From an uncultured Lachnospiraceae bacterium (GTDB lineage: Bacteria; Bacillota_A; Clostridia; Lachnospirales; Lachnospiraceae), in NCBI GenBank assembly GCA_902766415.1, contig CACXDR010000180.1, positions 1 to 5,602 of the forward strand: a DNA stretch of 5,602 nt. Direction: 5' to 3'. This document shows, piece by piece, positions 5,079 through 5,602 of the stretch; within the stretch, counting starts at the first letter, position 1, and each line of letters starts with the position of its first letter. A program made the translations under genes and the position numbers. The notes beneath the pieces were generated by a model. That model was not told the origin of the DNA. It did not search any database and was given only the letters and a program-made list of their open reading frames with translations.

Positions 5079-5602
5079 ATGAACAGGACTCCTGACGTCA
5101 GCGAACACATCCTGGTCTGTGTCTCGCCGTCGCCCTCCAATCCGAAGGTCATCCGGGCCGCCGCCAGAATGGCGGAGGCCTTTCACGCTTCTCTTACCGC
5201 GATCTATATCCGGCCCACGAACTATGACGCGATGTCCGTCAACGACCGCGCCAGGCTGCAGGGCAACATCCGCCTGGCCGAGCAGAACGGCGCGGCGGTC
5301 ACGACGATCGTCGGGGACGATGTCCCCGCGCAGGTCGCGGAATACGCCCACATTTCCGGCACGACGAAGATCGTGCTCGGAAGGAGCGGGATGCGGCGGC
5401 GCCACTTCTGGAGCAGGATGCCCCTGACAGAGCAGATCATCCTGAACGCCCCGGACGTGGACGTCTACATCATCCCCGATTCCGCCGCGGACCTCAGGGA
5501 CCAGAAGGAACGCTCGCACCTTACGGACCACATCCGCCCGACCCTGAAGGAATCCGCCGCCACGGTCCTGATCCTTGCCGCCGCGGCGGGGATCGGGCTC
5601 GC
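5079..5602 (+). CDS. kdpD: Short-form KdpD-like sensor kinase: Usp domain and start of first membrane segment (cut by right edge)
   Basis: 174 codons are visible. Residues about 9-134 match the universal-stress-protein domain of KdpD (ILVCVSPSPSN, RAAARMAEAFHA, GDDVPAQVAEYA, IVLGRSG, DVYIIPD). From about 160 a hydrophobic stretch (ATVLILAAAAGIGL) begins, fitting the first of the four KdpD membrane helices. The kinase core should follow outside the window. The roughly 210-residue N-terminal KdpD domain of Escherichia coli is absent, a short form common in Clostridia. SPS (16-18), 20 residues, then LTAIY (39-43) closely matches SxS-X20-FTAxY, the c-di-AMP-binding signature reported for S. aureus KdpD. 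Full-length KdpD phosphorylates KdpE to control K+ uptake genes; kdpE would be expected next but is not visible. The start is supported by GGAG (5067-5070) 8 nt upstream. Placement after ktrBA suggests it controls or senses K+ supply. Confidence 0.9.
   Translation, partial: MNRTPDVSEHILVCVSPSPSNPKVIRAAARMAEAFHASLTAIYIRPTNYDAMSVNDRARLQGNIRLAEQNGAAVTTIVGDDVPAQVAEYAHISGTTKIVLGRSGMRRRHFWSRMPLTEQIILNAPDVDVYIIPDSAADLRDQKERSHLTDHIRPTLKESAATVLILAAAAGIGL

Noticed and set aside
4851..5531. 226-codon and 60-codon minus-strand open frames across the ktrA-kdpD gap
   Set aside because: The longer is opposite the Usp domain and in shadow frame. The shorter (4835-5017) lies within the palindrome-rich gap, is low-complexity, and I see no convincing start context or family.

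Overview
The window is GC-rich, with mostly G or C at third codon positions. It uses strong Shine-Dalgarno sites (GGAGG types) and short AT-rich promoter regions. Together with a KtrB/KtrA potassium transporter, a short KdpD that begins at its Usp domain, a CheB-type methylesterase and a PAS-HisKA-REC hybrid protein, this points to a Gram-positive anaerobe of the Clostridia, perhaps a GC-rich member of Lachnospiraceae. The taxonomic call is inference. Both ends cut through genes.

Layout. (1) Minus strand, 650 down to the left edge: the N-terminal part of a protein starting with a CheB methylesterase domain, with its catalytic Ser/His/Asp present and no receiver domain; it may be a CheB-CheR fusion. 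(2) 651-930: a divergent intergenic region with a plausible promoter for each direction, an A7T7 tract, an operator-like palindrome over the cheB -35, and a nested stem-loop in the rightward leader. (3) 931-2577: a hybrid-kinase-like protein (PAS-like, HisKA, HATPase, REC). Its phospho-accepting His and ATP-binding Gly motifs are lost, but its receiver domain is intact. A clear rho-independent terminator follows at 2601-2635. (4) 2637-2732: four tandem 24-bp repeats. (5) 2828-4162 and 4175-4822: ktrB and ktrA, translationally close. (6) 4823-5078: a gene-free gap rich in inverted repeats. (7) 5079 to the right edge: a short KdpD sensor kinase, with only the Usp domain and the start of the first membrane segment visible.

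How the genes fit together. The right half is a potassium-homeostasis module: a KtrB pore, its KtrA RCK gating ring, and a KdpD-type sensor. The Usp domain carries a close match to the cyclic-di-AMP-binding motif known from Staphylococcus aureus KdpD. KtrA-type RCK_C domains also bind c-di-AMP in related bacteria, so both transport and sensing may answer to this nucleotide. The left half is a divergent signalling pair, a chemotaxis-type methylesterase and a probable pseudokinase/receiver. Any link between the two halves is not shown by the sequence, and a terminator separates them.
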